Under the pieces are notes generated by a model, which was given only the letters and a program-made list of their open reading frames with translations, had not been told where the DNA came from and searched no databases. This document shows, in pieces, positions 1 through 7,792 of a stretch of DNA of 43,597 nucleotides. Positions within the stretch are counted from its first letter, which is position 1, and every line of letters starts with the position of its first letter. Made by a program: the position numbers and the translations under genes. The DNA is from Romeriopsis navalis LEGE 11480 (lineage in GTDB: Bacteria > Cyanobacteriota > Cyanobacteriia > Leptolyngbyales > Leptolyngbyaceae), in NCBI RefSeq assembly GCF_015207035.1, contig NZ_JADEXQ010000052.1:1-43597 (forward strand). Reading direction: 5' to 3'.

Positions 1-577
1 CTTTTAGACCCCGTTCGCGACCTTTTTTGATCACCTCGGCCAGCAGGTCGCGCTTTTCCAGCCCCCGGGATTGCAGCACGGATTGCCACTCGGTGGGGTT
101 ATCGGCTTTGGGCAAGAGCACCATCCCGTTGTAAAAAGTCTCGACGAAGATTTCGTTATAACCCCGTTCAACGATCCGATCGAGCGTTTCTTCAATGCGG
201 CCAGGGCGGACATCGCATTCATAGAGCCGCAGCCAAATCCCCTGGGTCCGAAAAGCATTCTGTTTGCGACAGGCCGTGAGATGGCGGGCATGGTCGGTGA
301 CAAGATTACGGTACTTCTTTTCAGCTTTGCGGTTGCCTTTGCGCATGGCCTGCCGCAGGTTTTCTTTTTCAGTAATGGCCTCTAACGTCTGTTGACAGTA
401 AGGTGCGAATTGCGCCTGGGCGGGGGCCACTGCCATTGTTGAAATGCTGCTACTCGCGATCAAGAGTGAGCCACTGATTGCCCCAATATGCTTGAGATAG
501 GTCAGTTGCCGTTGTTGTGTGCCCGGCTGCTTCGCTGTCCCCGAAATTCGATCACCATGCCAAAACCCTAATCCCAT
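1..577 (-). CDS. Secreted glycosidase-like protein (GHL10-like), partial at left edge
   Basis: The first 192 codons are present; the gene continues past the left edge. The ATG at 577-575 opens a protein with a hydrophobic stretch near residues 30-52 ending in AQAQ, a plausible secretion signal. A basic helical linker follows, then QGIWLRLYECDV and RGYNEIFVETFYNG. This resembles the N-terminal strand and first helix of the TIM barrel in family-10-like glycosyl hydrolases (GHL10), which typically start with a GVW-like strand followed by a stretch on how a woman or man 'travels' along the barrel as N-T-V/I-F-V-x-V. The catalytic region is outside the window, so substrate and activity cannot be judged. 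Family call is inference; secreted location and reading frame are firm. Confidence 0.6.
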   Translation of the reverse strand, partial: MGLGFWHGDRISGTAKQPGTQQRQLTYLKHIGAISGSLLIASSSISTMAVAPAQAQFAPYCQQTLEAITEKENLRQAMRKGNRKAEKKYRNLVTDHARHLTACRKQNAFRTQGIWLRLYECDVRPGRIEETLDRIVERGYNEIFVETFYNGMVLLPKADNPTEWQSVLQSRGLEKRDLLAEVIKKGRERGLK

Positions 578-738
578 AAAATCCACTCGACCAAATCCCA
601 GTTTTATCGACAACAGTCACTCCTGACGTAGGAAAATCCGGATTAAGTTCCGAGTTCTTGCAGAAATTACTGACTTTTCACATTACCACGGGTATGGAAG
701 TATGCTTTGCGGACCGGCGTTGCGTGGAAACTGTGTAA

Positions 739-1692
739 TTAGGTTGAGGCTTTTTGATGTCGCTGAATGGCCTGCGCGATCGCGGCTTGACGGCGAGCTT
801 GGTCGCGGGTGATCCGGGGTTTGGTATTACCCAGCCCAGGTGCTTCCCAAAGATTACTCGTGGGGTTTTTATAGGAATAAACGCGGGCTTGCAAAATCGC
901 ATCCGACCCCGTTAATCCTTGCTGTTTGGCTTGATGTAGTCGATCGACAAATCCCCCGACGGCGAGGGCTGCGAGTGGTGCTTGGTTGGCTAAATCGATC
1001 GCATTCAGTTGTTCTTCCAAACTGAGTTGCATGCCATAACGTCGTTGGGCTTGATGTTGGATTTTGGCAAATTGCCGCTTGAGCCGGGCCAGTTGCCGTC
1101 GATCGGCTTCAGCGGGCGCACATTTCCCACAGTGTTGATAGGAGAAGGTGCCGATATTCCAGACCGCGTTACCGGGGTCCGTATGCCCAAAGTAAGCCTT
1201 GTTCTTGCCGCCATCGGGTCGTCTTGTGCCTTCCGCACTGCCGACGGCTTTGGCCACGAGGGACGCCGATCGCTGCCGAAATAGCACGCTTTGCTGCCAA
1301 CCCGGCTGAATCGGTAATGGTTGCCAGGCACGGCCCGTGGGGGCTTGGGGCCAGAGTGTGGTTTGGACCGTTTGTGTGACGCTGTCGGCGGTCGATTCGA
1401 GCGTCTGTTGAACGGCTGTGACCGTAAAACTGAGGAATGACGGGCGGCTGCCGCTGATGTTGCGTTGTGTGGGATTGCGACTAGAAAAAGTTTGGGTTTC
1501 AAATCCATGCGGCACGGGGGTCAGGCTCGAGAGAATCGCCAACAGGGCGAAAATGCTCATCACTTTAAACCGATCACGGATGTGATCACTGGCCGTGATC
1601 GCCGCGCCTAAGGCTGATGGTTCTGACAGTAAGGCTGTGCTGACATCATGTTGATTCAGCGGCTGCATGGAGGCGGAGTTGCAGGGATTCAT
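739..1692 (-). CDS. Membrane-anchored protein, possibly lysozyme-like, last gene of four-gene operon
   Basis: 317 aa. One membrane segment near residues 44-60 (VMSIFALLAILSS) with a short N-terminal tail, then a polar linker. The C-terminal half contains AYFGHTDPGNAVWNIGTFSY, then a helical region with LSLEEQLNAIDLANQAP and a basic tail. The GHxDPGN...WNxGxFSYQ block recalls lysozyme- or transglycosylase-like proteins of cyanobacteria, but I cannot name a family or catalytic residue. The start ATG overlaps the upstream stop as ATGA, so it is probably translationally coupled to the 175-aa gene. The neighbour has a degenerate M23-like look, so a cell-wall role is a reasonable inference and no more. 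Confidence 0.72.
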   Translation of the reverse strand: MNPCNSASMQPLNQHDVSTALLSEPSALGAAITASDHIRDRFKVMSIFALLAILSSLTPVPHGFETQTFSSRNPTQRNISGSRPSFLSFTVTAVQQTLESTADSVTQTVQTTLWPQAPTGRAWQPLPIQPGWQQSVLFRQRSASLVAKAVGSAEGTRRPDGGKNKAYFGHTDPGNAVWNIGTFSYQHCGKCAPAEADRRQLARLKRQFAKIQHQAQRRYGMQLSLEEQLNAIDLANQAPLAALAVGGFVDRLHQAKQQGLTGSDAILQARVYSYKNPTSNLWEAPGLGNTKPRITRDQARRQAAIAQAIQRHQKAST

Positions 1693-2216
1693 GGGTGATT
1701 TTGCGGGGGCTTGAGCAGGGATTCAATAAAGGATTTATCGGGTTCAACGATCGCCCATTTGCCATTCGTTTGTTTGCGCAAGGTGGCGAATTGTAAGGTT
1801 TTGGCATGTCCCAGGACCGCGCCCGATTTGATCGGGCCGAGTTGTAGTTGGCGGAATTGGCCGAGGGTTTGCCCGATCCAACCGCCGCCGCTGATGCCAC
1901 AAAGCCGGAACATATAGGCTGGTATCTCAGCGCTGCGATAAAATAGACAGCCTTGTTTATCGGTTTTGGCCACGCCATCAAAGGGGGCATAAATGGTTTG
2001 ACCTTGGACATCGATCGAAATATCCCCCAGTCCTCCAGTGACGGCATAGCCAGCGATTTTATCCCCCGGTTTAAGCTGCCAATCCTGGAACACTTGAATC
2101 GTAATTTTATGATTCGATTTGGGGGGGCTGCAGCTACACAGGCCGACGGTCAGCAGCAAAATGCTGGTGGTTTTACTGCACCAAGAAATCAAACCCGGCA
2201 TAGTTATTGCCCTCAT
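1689..2216 (-). CDS. Putative lipoprotein with degenerate M23 (lysostaphin-like) fold
   Basis: 175 aa. A hydrophobic N-terminus leads to LCSC, a possible lipobox. The body reads GLGDISIDVQGQTIYAPFDG, then PIKSGAVLGHAKTLQFATLR and WAIVEPDKSF. The order 'YAPFDG ... GxVLG ... LxFxxLR ... xxxxVxP' matches the beta core of M23 peptidases. The zinc ligands (HxxxD and HxH) are not visible, so it is probably a non-catalytic relative. The first 44 bp overlap the preceding gene; an in-frame ATG at 2201 would shorten the overlap to 29 bp and still precede the hydrophobic segment. The 3' end overlaps the next gene by 4 bp (ATGA). Fold assignment is inference from motif order. Confidence 0.7.
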   Translation of the reverse strand: MRAITMPGLISWCSKTTSILLLTVGLCSCSPPKSNHKITIQVFQDWQLKPGDKIAGYAVTGGLGDISIDVQGQTIYAPFDGVAKTDKQGCLFYRSAEIPAYMFRLCGISGGGWIGQTLGQFRQLQLGPIKSGAVLGHAKTLQFATLRKQTNGKWAIVEPDKSFIESLLKPPQNHP

Positions 2217-2664
2217 AAATCACGACTAACCATGTATCGGGCTCAAAGGCCAAGGGATAGGCTTCGCGCTCGGTCGTCTCTCCCACCCGCACGGTTAACG
2301 GCGGTAAGGTGCAGTAGGGCTGTTTGGCGATGGCCCGGATCTGGGCACGCGATTTGCCCTCCGGCACCGTCAGAACTTTGCCTAAGGCTTGTCGAGATAA
2401 GCGGGTTTTGGACTGTATGACTTTGTCACAGCGTTCCGCGCCAGCGGGTTTAATCGGGCCGGCGATCGCCATAATTTGTCGAGGTAGGCGCACATCGAAT
2501 TGCTCAAATAGCAAGCCGACGGATAGAAGGCAAATGCCCCCGGCCAAATAATGCTGGAGTGAAAATCGACGGCCGTGACGACTGTGATCGACGGTCGAAT
2601 TTGTGGGGTAACGGTAGTTCTGGTGGATATTCTGCCGCGGCGTTGGTATGGTTCTCTCAGTCAT
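2173..2664 (-). CDS. Conserved cyanobacterial single-pass membrane protein
   Basis: 163 aa. A polar N-terminus of about 35 residues is followed by one membrane helix (HYLAGGICLLSVGLLFEQF, about residues 38-56) and an exported or periplasmic domain. That domain has CDKVIQSKTRLSRQALGKVL, a short proline/tyrosine segment with a second Cys (KQPYCTLPPLTVRVG), and YPLAFEPDTWLVVIYEGN. I recall the same pattern from uncharacterised cyanobacterial proteins but know no function. The two cysteines could pair if the domain is outside the cytoplasm. It is the second gene of the operon, 77 bp after the 393-aa gene and overlapping the next one. Confidence 0.75.
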   Translation of the reverse strand: MTERTIPTPRQNIHQNYRYPTNSTVDHSRHGRRFSLQHYLAGGICLLSVGLLFEQFDVRLPRQIMAIAGPIKPAGAERCDKVIQSKTRLSRQALGKVLTVPEGKSRAQIRAIAKQPYCTLPPLTVRVGETTEREAYPLAFEPDTWLVVIYEGNNYAGFDFLVQ

Positions 2665-2741
2665 GGGATCAAACTCCTCCTCAAACGGGATACGGGGTGA
2701 TTACACGGGGGGATTTGGTGATGATTTGCCGTGGGATAGCG

Positions 2742-3923
2742 CTACAGTCGGCTGCCTAAAAACAGGCCTAGGGTGATGAGTAACAAGCGATAAATTACGT
2801 CCGATCGTGAATTGTGGACGCAGAATGCGAGATATGCGGCGACGATCGCCGGCACGGCCATCAGCAGATTCAGTGGCATTGCTAACGGGGGAATCAGTTG
2901 GAGCATTAATTTGAGCACCAGGCGTAGTCCGATCGAGGCTAAGACCCAGGCGATCACATCAACGATTTTGGCCCCTGGTTCGTCGGGTACCGGAATCAGG
3001 GATTGTCCGAGCGCCTGAAGATTTCGCCAAAACGTTTGAATATCCCAGCGCCAGCGGGGACGCCGTCGGCGTAATCGCTGATGCGTTGCGGTGGTGGTGG
3101 GATTGGTGCGGTAGAGCGGCGTGGGAGCAGTGCTGGCGGCAACGGGGTGGATGCGCGCGTGGCGGCGTGATCGCCGCCGGGGGAGTTCGACTGGGGTGCG
3201 ATATTGCCGGAGGCGATCCGCAACTTCATGGGCCGCATCGATTTCCGTCGCATCAGCGGTTTGGAGTTTGCGGTGGGTTTGCAAGGCTTCGATCGCGGCA
3301 TGAGCCTGAGCGGCTTCTTGCAATGTGTAGTGTGGCCGCAGTTCTGGTTCGCTCCAGTCCGGTAGATGGGGCGATTGGAGGTTGGATTCAGCGGTGGTGG
3401 TGGGTTGAATTGTGGGGGCGATCACTGGTGCAGGTGGTGCTGATGGTGTGAGTTCTGCCAAGCGACTTTGCAGTTGGGCGATCGTCGTATCCATTTGTTG
3501 TATCCGCTCTAGCATCTGCTGTTCGGTTGGATTGGTGATCGCCACTTTGAGCGATGCTTCGACGTCATTTTTCTGCTTGGCCTTGGTGGTCGATGTAGCT
3601 TTGGTGGTTCGTTTGGTCGTTGTTTTGCGCGTGGTGCTTTTGGTACTGGCGGCTTTGCTGCTGGCGGCCTTGGTTGTTGTACTGCGTTTGCGGCTGCGCG
3701 TGGTTTTAGCGGGTGTATCGGTCGGGTGGGGGGTGACCAATTCATTCGCTAAGCTCAGCTGTTCCCCGAGTGCCGCCACCGCGTCCGGGTCTTGAACTTC
3801 CAAAACTAATGTGCCTTTCGGGCCGGTTGCTTTGGTTTTGGTTTTGGTTTTCGTTTTGGCTGACGCGGGGGTATGGGGTTCAACGGGGATGATGCTGGTA
3901 AGGGGAGACGCTTCTCTGGCCAT
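2742..3923 (-). CDS. Lys/Thr-rich coiled-coil protein with C-terminal membrane helices, first gene of operon
   Basis: 393 aa. The ATG at 3923-3921 is chosen because GGAGG lies 10 nt before it; a longer reading from 3950 lacks such a site. Residues about 20-120 are low-complexity Lys/Thr/Ala/Ser, including KTKTKTKTK, similar to histone-H1-type tails. A short coiled coil follows (QQMLERIQQMDTTIAQLQSRL), then an Arg-rich linker (LRRRRPRWRW). The last ~90 residues are very hydrophobic with two to three membrane helices (IAWVLASIGLRLVLKLML; MAVPAIVAAYLAFCV; LLLITLGLFLGSRL). This architecture suggests a membrane protein with a long basic cytoplasmic tail that could touch DNA or another polyanion. 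No named family recognised. Confidence 0.75.
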   Translation of the reverse strand: MAREASPLTSIIPVEPHTPASAKTKTKTKTKATGPKGTLVLEVQDPDAVAALGEQLSLANELVTPHPTDTPAKTTRSRKRSTTTKAASSKAASTKSTTRKTTTKRTTKATSTTKAKQKNDVEASLKVAITNPTEQQMLERIQQMDTTIAQLQSRLAELTPSAPPAPVIAPTIQPTTTAESNLQSPHLPDWSEPELRPHYTLQEAAQAHAAIEALQTHRKLQTADATEIDAAHEVADRLRQYRTPVELPRRRSRRHARIHPVAASTAPTPLYRTNPTTTATHQRLRRRRPRWRWDIQTFWRNLQALGQSLIPVPDEPGAKIVDVIAWVLASIGLRLVLKLMLQLIPPLAMPLNLLMAVPAIVAAYLAFCVHNSRSDVIYRLLLITLGLFLGSRL

Positions 3924-4042
3924 AAAATACAAACCTCCAGGGGGACACATGGTTGTGGCTAATGTCTAGTGGGATTACACGCTGTTCAAGCGGTGAATGA
4001 GGATGTTCCATTGCCCGCTTGAGTTGTGATTAAGAAGTACTT

Positions 4043-4070
4043 AGTACGATTGTATTAGTTCACTCGTACT
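4043..4070 (-). promoter_or_regulatory. Two abutting LexA-like boxes before the four-gene operon
   Basis: AGTACGATTGTATT (4043-4056) and AGTTCACTCGTACT (4057-4070) lie head to tail with no gap. I recall the cyanobacterial LexA consensus as RGTACNNNDGTWCB. The first box has one mismatch, the second two. The second shares AGTTC-N4-GTACT with the box in front of recA at 30783-30796. The segment also forms an 8-bp inverted repeat (TAGTACGA 4042-4049, TCGTACTA 4064-4071). It begins at the -10 box of the promoter described at 4068-4097 and covers the probable start of transcription. Confidence 0.5.
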
Positions 4071-4097
4071 ATAGCAGCTGTGAATTGAGTTTGTCAC
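4068..4097 (-). promoter_or_regulatory. Sigma-70-type promoter for the 739-3923 operon
   Basis: On the minus strand, GTGACA (4097-4092) and TATAGT (4073-4068) are separated by 18 bp, giving a good -35/-10 pair about 145 bp before the ATG at 3923. The LexA-like boxes start inside the -10 and extend downstream. Confidence 0.5.
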
Positions 4098-4282
4098 GCA
4101 ATTTGAGATTTTTTTTGGGCCGAGCATCCGTACTAATGCGGTGATCGAATTGCGCCAAATGGCCGGAATCCCGCTGAAATACGCAGATTGGTACCAAGCG
4201 ACACAATCGTTTACAAAACCCTTCGTTAGATTAGGGGCATGCTCCGGTAGCGACAATCCAGCAAATTATGGAGGTCCTGAAG

Positions 4283-4723
4283 ATGGCGCTTGTCAAACAG
4301 GTTGAAGTTCGATCATTGGATTCGTTCGAGGGTGGGATGGCCAAGTTTTTCACGCCCCAAACCAGTCATGAAACAATGCTGGTGCAAGTCGCCGCGGGTG
4401 CCCAGGATGATTTATTCGTGCATCGTTACCAGACGGATCAGCTGCTTGTGGTGCGTGGCAGCATGGTGTTGGTGGTGCTCCAAGATCGGCGATATCGGTA
4501 TATTCCCTTGACCGATGCCCAGCCGACGGTGGTGCAGATTCCGCCCGGTGTGCCCCATGGGGCCATTAATCCCAGCAATCAGGGTTGTGTTTTGGTGAAT
4601 GCTGTCTTGCGGCATGGAGCGCCTTACGCACCGGATTATCGTCCCCTGCGACAGCCGTTCCCTTACGATTTGGCGCAGGCCAAGCGTGTGTTAGACCAAG
4701 CCAACCAATATGCTGCCGCGTAG
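4283..4723 (+). CDS. Single-domain cupin protein
   Basis: 146 aa. The ATG at 4283 is preferred over one at 4268 because GGAGG sits 8 nt before it and is formed by the codons after the earlier ATG. The protein is a small beta-barrel cupin: HRYQTDQLLVVRGSMVLVVL is the first cupin motif region and VQIPPGVPHGAINP the second, with a C-terminal helix. This pattern is close to cupins related to dTDP-4-dehydrorhamnose 3,5-epimerase in fold. The metal or substrate is unknown. Upstream is the divergent operon; 106 bp downstream a response regulator follows on the same strand, with no clear terminator between them. Confidence 0.8.
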   Translation: MALVKQVEVRSLDSFEGGMAKFFTPQTSHETMLVQVAAGAQDDLFVHRYQTDQLLVVRGSMVLVVLQDRRYRYIPLTDAQPTVVQIPPGVPHGAINPSNQGCVLVNAVLRHGAPYAPDYRPLRQPFPYDLAQAKRVLDQANQYAAA

Positions 4724-4829
4724 CAATGACGCTTTGCTGCCTGTTTGAGGAAAGTGCTACGGGAATTTTCGCGCCGGTCGATCGGTTGACGGTTTATGCT
4801 TGAGAAGAATACATAAATAGTCGTGCACC

Positions 4830-5519
4830 ATGCCCCTCACTATTTTGGTTGCAGACGATGATCTCGGAACAAGGCTCTCGGTGACAGATTACTTAGAGCT
4901 GAATGGATTTGTGGCGGTCGCTGCGAAAAATGGTCGGGAAGCCCTGGCCATGGTGGAGCAATGCCGTCCCCATCTCATCGTGACGGATATTGCCATGCCA
5001 CAGGTGGATGGTCATGCATTCATTCGCCAAATTCGCAGTCAACCCGCATTGCGTTTATTGCCGGTGGTGTTTTTGACGGCCCGCGATGAGACCGCCGATC
5101 GGATCATGGGCTATCAATTGGGCTGTGATGCCTACTTGGCCAAACCGTTTGAGTTGGCTGAGTTGCTGGCGGTGGTGCGGAATTTGCTTGATCGCGCCCA
5201 AAGTGTCGCCTTAGAAATGCAATTCTCCCGGAGTCAGCAACCGGCAAATTCTGCCCTTCAGCCGCAATCGCGCAGTCCCTATCCGCGTGAAATGAATCCG
5301 CCCCTGGAGGACGAAATCCCGACGCCCGAGCTGAGTCCACGGGAGCGTGAAGTGCTAAATTTGCTCAGCTCTGGGGGGTCGAATATTCAAATTGGCAAGG
5401 AACTGCATCTCAGCCCCCGCACGATCGAAAAGCATGTCAGCAGCTTATTGCGGAAGACGAATATGCATAATCGATCAGAACTCGTCCGATATGCGATCGA
5501 ACATAACTTGGTGAATTAG
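4830..5519 (+). CDS. NarL-type response regulator (REC + LuxR HTH)
   Basis: 229 aa. Receiver domain at residues 4-120 with acidic pocket DDD at 9-11, phospho-acceptor Asp53 (VTDIAMP), conserved Thr/Ala region (FLTARDE) and the AKPFE lysine. A variable linker (about 125-165) leads to a C-terminal LuxR/GerE helix-turn-helix (LSPREREVLNLLSSG ... SPRTIEKHVSSLLRKT). It should bind DNA after phosphorylation by an unknown kinase. The same arrangement is found in a second regulator at 16524, and both resemble the plastid/cyanobacterial Ycf29 group. ATG at 4830 follows no strong ribosome site, but the protein begins exactly at the receiver's first strand. Confidence 0.93.
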   Translation: MPLTILVADDDLGTRLSVTDYLELNGFVAVAAKNGREALAMVEQCRPHLIVTDIAMPQVDGHAFIRQIRSQPALRLLPVVFLTARDETADRIMGYQLGCDAYLAKPFELAELLAVVRNLLDRAQSVALEMQFSRSQQPANSALQPQSRSPYPREMNPPLEDEIPTPELSPREREVLNLLSSGGSNIQIGKELHLSPRTIEKHVSSLLRKTNMHNRSELVRYAIEHNLVN

Positions 5520-5542
5520 TGTGATGGGGGATTAGCGCCGTG

Positions 5543-6031
5543 CTAGCCCTGAATTGCCCCTGTTTCAATCAATTCGTCTAGTAGTCCATTACAGGCATCA
5601 ACGAGGAGATCGATTACGAAGTTAAATCCGTCTTCGCCGCCGTAATAGGGATCGGGAACCGAGCGCAAGGTATGTTCACGACAGAACTCACACATTAGTT
5701 TGAGCCGCTCGGTGTATTTGCCTTGGCGATCGAGCTGTGACATTTGTGCATAGTTGTCCTGATCCATGGCGAGGATTAAGTCGAACTGCTCAAAATCGGT
5801 GGCCTCAAATTGTCGGGCGGCACCGACGAGCGGAAAGCCGAGTTTGCGTTGGGCGGCGGCACTCATCCGACGATCGGGGGATGAACCGATGTGGTAGCTC
5901 GATGTTCCCGCAGAATCACACTGGACTTGCTGGCTGAGTCCCCGTTGCTGGACAAGATGATTCATGATGTTTTCGGCTGACGGCGATCGACAGATATTAC
6001 CTAAACAAACAAATAACAGCCGGTAAGTCAT
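5543..6031 (-). CDS. Low-molecular-weight protein-tyrosine phosphatase
   Basis: 162 aa, usual length for the family. The P-loop CLGNICRSPSAE carries nucleophile Cys9 and Arg15 (CX5R). The acid loop is VPDPYYGG, with Asp as general acid and the two tyrosines typical of the family. The ATG at 6031 is chosen because the first strand (TYRLLFVCLGN) starts there; a longer frame to 6079 adds a non-conserved tail. It removes phosphate from protein tyrosines in the cytoplasm; in bacteria partners are often tyrosine kinases of exopolysaccharide systems, but none is nearby. It is convergent with the response regulator, with only 23 bp between them. Confidence 0.95.
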   Translation of the reverse strand: MTYRLLFVCLGNICRSPSAENIMNHLVQQRGLSQQVQCDSAGTSSYHIGSSPDRRMSAAAQRKLGFPLVGAARQFEATDFEQFDLILAMDQDNYAQMSQLDRQGKYTERLKLMCEFCREHTLRSVPDPYYGGEDGFNFVIDLLVDACNGLLDELIETGAIQG

Positions 6032-6118
6032 AGTGCTTCTGATCCCGTATGTGCGCAATATAAACAACAACTCAAACAAAACAAAAGACGCTCCGATTAA
6101 AGAACGCCTGTTGCTTTT

Positions 6119-6145
6119 GATCCCATCCCAAGAATGGGCGGGATT
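6119..6145. repeat. Inverted repeat between LMW-PTP and ybaB
   Basis: An imperfect stem ATCCC..CCCA / TGGG.GGGAT with a short loop lies just after the ybaB stop in the minus direction. It lacks a T-tract on the minus strand, so a classical terminator is not shown. It could still reduce read-through from ybaB. Confidence 0.35.
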
Positions 6146-6159
6146 ATGACCGATGAATG

Positions 6160-6504
6160 CTAGAAGCCTGGCAGATTCAAACCACCAGTTAAGTCTTCCA
6201 TTTTGCCTTTCATCGTTTCTGTCGATTTTCCGTAGGCGTCTTTAACAGCAGCCAAAACCAGGTCAGAAAGCACTTCTGCCCCTTCGCCCAGAGCTTCTTC
6301 CGAAATGCTGACATCGAGCGGTTCCTGGTTGCCACTCATCGTGACGGTTACTTTGCCCCCACCGGCTTCACCTTGAATCCGCATGTCCTCCAGCTCTTCC
6401 TGGAGTTGTTTCGCGCCTTCTTGGACCTGCTGGGCTTTTTTGATGGCCTCAGTCAGTTCCTTCATTTTGCCGAGGCCGAAGCCAAAGCCTTGTCCCTGTG
6501 CCAT
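6160..6504 (-). CDS. ybaB: YbaB/EbfC nucleoid-associated protein
   Basis: 114 aa. A glycine-rich N-terminus ([14 protein letters not shown]) leads into a long helix ([20 protein letters not shown]), then the family core with [20 protein letters not shown] and [18 protein letters not shown]. YbaB proteins form tweezer-shaped dimers that bind DNA and affect nucleoid structure and gene expression. It lies downstream of murC and murB on the same strand, with 130 bp between ybaB and murB, so joint transcription is possible. Length and composition are normal. Confidence 0.95.
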   Translation of the reverse strand: MAQGQGFGFGLGKMKELTEAIKKAQQVQEGAKQLQEELEDMRIQGEAGGGKVTVTMSGNQEPLDVSISEEALGEGAEVLSDLVLAAVKDAYGKSTETMKGKMEDLTGGLNLPGF

Positions 6505-6634
6505 AAATTTATACGCTTACGCTTAAATGTTCTACTCGAAATTTGAGCAGTCTTATTATGCCACCGAAAGCGGAATGTGGCGGTGCTGACCAAAATTAAT
6601 CTGTTGGGCGCCGCCGCCCAGTGATGAATCTGCC

Positions 6635-7675
6635 CTAAGCGGCCTCAAATGCACCGAGCATCCGGACTTCTGGATGCAATTCCAAATCCCATTGTGCCTT
6701 CACCTGAGAACGTACGTGGTGGATCAACCGGAAGATATCCCCTGCCGTGGCATCACCGCAGTTCAAAATAAAGTTGGCGTGGCGATGTGCGACTTTGGCG
6801 CCACCGATTTGATACCCTTTGAGTCCTGCTTGCTCAATCAGCCATGCGGCTTTTTGCGGTTCTGGATTGCGGAAGACGCTCCCACAGCTCGGCTTGTCGT
6901 AGGGCTGCGAACTCTTACGCTGGTCGTACCAGTGATTCATCTGTGATTCAACGGCGATCGGGTCTGCCCCCATGGCCAGCTTAAAGGTCGCCTGAGTGAC
7001 AAATCGCCCGCCCGATTGCAGATTGGAGGTGCGATAGCGGAACGCCATTTCTTCGGGGGTCAAGATTTGCATTGTGCCATCTGGGAGTAGCACCTTCGCG
7101 TTGACCAATGTGTCAGAAACGCTGCCACCATGGGCTCCAGCATTCATCACCACCGCTCCCCCAATGGTGCCTGGGACGCCGACGGCCCATTCAAAGCCTT
7201 GCCAGCCAAACTGGGCAATTTGCCGTGCTAAGGGTGGGAGGTAAACGCCAGCGTCAACCGTGACCAGACCTTGCTCATGGTCAAACTCAATGCGTTTGAG
7301 GTGTTTGGTCGAAATAACCAGTCCGGGCAAACCTTTATCGCTGACCAAGAGGTTTGAACCACGGCCCAGCATTGTGACTGGAACCCCTTCGCTCGCCGCC
7401 CACTGCAAACTCATCTGCAACTGTTCAAGCGTCCGCGGCGCAATAAACCATTCCGCTGCCCCCCCAACTTGGAAACTCGTCAATCGGGTGAAAGCGATCT
7501 GAGGCTTAATTACACAGTTCTCGTCGAGGACAATTGCGTCTGGTAGGGTACCGGCGCGAATCAATGTGGGGGCGGTCAGGTTAGTCACAGTGGAATTGTT
7601 ATAAGCGGATGAATGGTGCGACGAGCTAGGTTTAGCTGTGCTGAGGGTCGATAGCGTCGAATTACTGAGCGTCAT
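6635..7675 (-). CDS. murB: UDP-N-acetylenolpyruvoylglucosamine reductase MurB
   Basis: 346 aa. MurB reduces UDP-GlcNAc-enolpyruvate to UDP-MurNAc with NADPH and FAD, the second committed step of peptidoglycan precursor synthesis. FAD-binding features are GRGSNLLVSD (104-113) and the loop PGTIGGAVVMNAGAHG (168-183). Tyr214 lies in FRYRTS. The catalytic Ser266 is in CGSVFRNP and the glutamate in HPEVR (Glu336). The compact C-terminus with GGAKVAHRHANFI is the type II pattern. The first ~45 residues are Ser/Thr-rich and not conserved, so the true start may be further in. It follows murC by 117 bp. Confidence 0.97.
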   Translation of the reverse strand: MTLSNSTLSTLSTAKPSSSHHSSAYNNSTVTNLTAPTLIRAGTLPDAIVLDENCVIKPQIAFTRLTSFQVGGAAEWFIAPRTLEQLQMSLQWAASEGVPVTMLGRGSNLLVSDKGLPGLVISTKHLKRIEFDHEQGLVTVDAGVYLPPLARQIAQFGWQGFEWAVGVPGTIGGAVVMNAGAHGGSVSDTLVNAKVLLPDGTMQILTPEEMAFRYRTSNLQSGGRFVTQATFKLAMGADPIAVESQMNHWYDQRKSSQPYDKPSCGSVFRNPEPQKAAWLIEQAGLKGYQIGGAKVAHRHANFILNCGDATAGDIFRLIHHVRSQVKAQWDLELHPEVRMLGAFEAA

Positions 7676-7792
7676 GGTAGTCCCGGCTGTCGTATGGTCG
7701 TTGCTTCAGCGCAACGCTGGATGTGGTTCGGTCTTCTGCGATTTTGCGGAAAATTGGCACAGACAATTCCCTGAGTCTCTAAGTAAAATGCA

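Larger units (their letters stand above)
3924..4282. other. Divergent intergenic region
   Basis: 359 bp between the minus-strand operon and the plus-strand cupin gene. It holds the promoter and LexA-like boxes described separately, and a palindrome AGTACT at 4036-4041. No convincing promoter for the cupin gene was seen, and the one open frame here (4041-4256) shows no protein-like composition. Confidence 0.5.

Noticed and set aside
31-385. Two open frames at the left edge (31-303 minus, 71-385 plus)
   Set aside because: They are shadows of the true minus-strand frame running through the left edge to 577, which has a signal peptide and a recognisable barrel start.
4041-4256. 71-codon minus-strand open frame between the operon and the cupin gene
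   Set aside because: No ribosome site or motif, and it overlaps the promoter and LexA-like boxes.
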